From DASPLH01 sp035627675 (GTDB lineage Bacteria; Acidobacteriota; Terriglobia; Terriglobales; Acidobacteriaceae): 6,340 nucleotides of DNA. The translations under genes and the position numbers were made by a program. The stretch is taken from positions 1 through 6,340 of the forward strand of contig DASPLH010000181.1 in assembly GCA_035627675.1 (NCBI GenBank), given 5' to 3'. Below are positions 6,085-6,340 of this stretch, one piece after another; positions within the stretch are counted from its first letter, which is position 1, and each line of letters starts with the position of its first letter. The notes beneath the pieces were generated by a model that worked only from the letters and a program-made list of their open reading frames with translations, was not told the DNA's origin and made no database searches.

Positions 6085-6340
6085 TCAGCCCTCGAGCAGC
6101 ACCTGGGCTACGGCGTGCTGCGTGGTGTGAGAGATGGTGACGAGCGCGCGCTTGACTCCGAGCGAGCGGGCGATCTCGCCGGCGCGTCCGTGGAACTCGA
6201 TGATGGGCTGACCCGAAGGCGCACGGCGAACCTCGAACTCGCGCCACGCTACGCCGCGCTTCCACCCGGTGCCAATGGCCTTCATGGCGGCTTCCTTGGC
6301 GGCGAAGCGTCCGGCGAAGCGCTCCCAACGGTTGGCCTTG
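6085..6340 (-). CDS. acpS: Holo-[acyl-carrier-protein] synthase, N-terminus beyond the window (partial)
   Basis: The frame runs from the right edge to TGA at 6085-6087 and gives 84 residues, about two thirds of a normal AcpS of roughly 120-125. AcpS is a cytoplasmic Mg-dependent enzyme that transfers 4'-phosphopantetheine from coenzyme A to a serine of acyl carrier protein, as needed for fatty-acid synthesis. Visible hallmarks are ERFAGRFAAKEA (codons over 6289-6324), whose Glu in AAKEA is a metal ligand in the family, then MKAIGTGW with a following EFEV segment, and near the end ISHTTQHAVAQ, the usual C-terminal signature. The N-terminal catalytic Asp lies outside the window. The Met at 6283-6285 is internal to the conserved AAKEAAMKAIGTG run and is not the start. 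The stop lies 4 nt before the start of the membrane protein gene, with its ribosome binding site inside acpS. Confidence 0.93.
   Translation of the reverse strand, partial: KANRWERFAGRFAAKEAAMKAIGTGWKRGVAWREFEVRRAPSGQPIIEFHGRAGEIARSLGVKRALVTISHTTQHAVAQVLLEG
6089..6093 (-). promoter_or_regulatory. Ribosome binding site that decides the TTG start of the membrane protein
   Basis: Minus-strand GAGGG sits inside the last codons of acpS, 8 nt before TTG 6078-6080. This spacing, with the in-frame stop at 6108-6110 and the absence of any ATG or GTG between, makes TTG the best start and indicates translational coupling to acpS. Confidence 0.6.

Overview
The window is GC-rich (a little over 60% G+C by eye) and reads as ordinary chromosome of a free-living, probably Gram-negative bacterium. 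An exported M13 metallopeptidase, an MCE (MlaD-type) protein with glycine-rich C-terminal repeats and a membrane-fused spermidine-synthase-like protein together suggest Acidobacteriota. That placement rests on general knowledge of gene content, not on a phylogenetic marker, and should be held at moderate confidence.

Layout, left to right. Positions 1-70 hold the last 22 codons of an unrecognised plus-strand gene. Positions 71-264 are a convergent intergenic region with a short phased direct repeat, a palindromic REP-like hairpin and a strong intrinsic terminator. All remaining genes lie on the minus strand. In transcription order, from the right edge, they are: acpS (holo-ACP synthase, N-terminus beyond the window, 6340-6085); a 796-residue membrane protein with a central spermidine-synthase-like methyltransferase fold (6080-3690), probably translationally coupled to acpS through a TTG start 4 nt after the acpS stop; an MCE/MlaD-family lipid-transport protein (3560-2481) with its own candidate promoter; and a secreted neprilysin-type M13 peptidase (2310-265) ending at the terminator.

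The genes do not form one recognisable pathway. acpS and the membrane protein look like one transcription unit. The MCE gene and the peptidase gene are separated from it and from each other by 129 and 170 bp, and may be independent units. The MCE gene has no MlaE/MlaF-type permease or ATPase beside it here.

I found no mobile element, CRISPR array, tRNA, rRNA or obvious defence system, and no clearly novel multi-gene system. The points most worth checking are the exact 5 x 34-residue repeat in the MCE protein, the apparent loss of the aminopropyltransferase catalytic Asp in the membrane protein, and three intergenic repeat structures that look like members of dispersed families.
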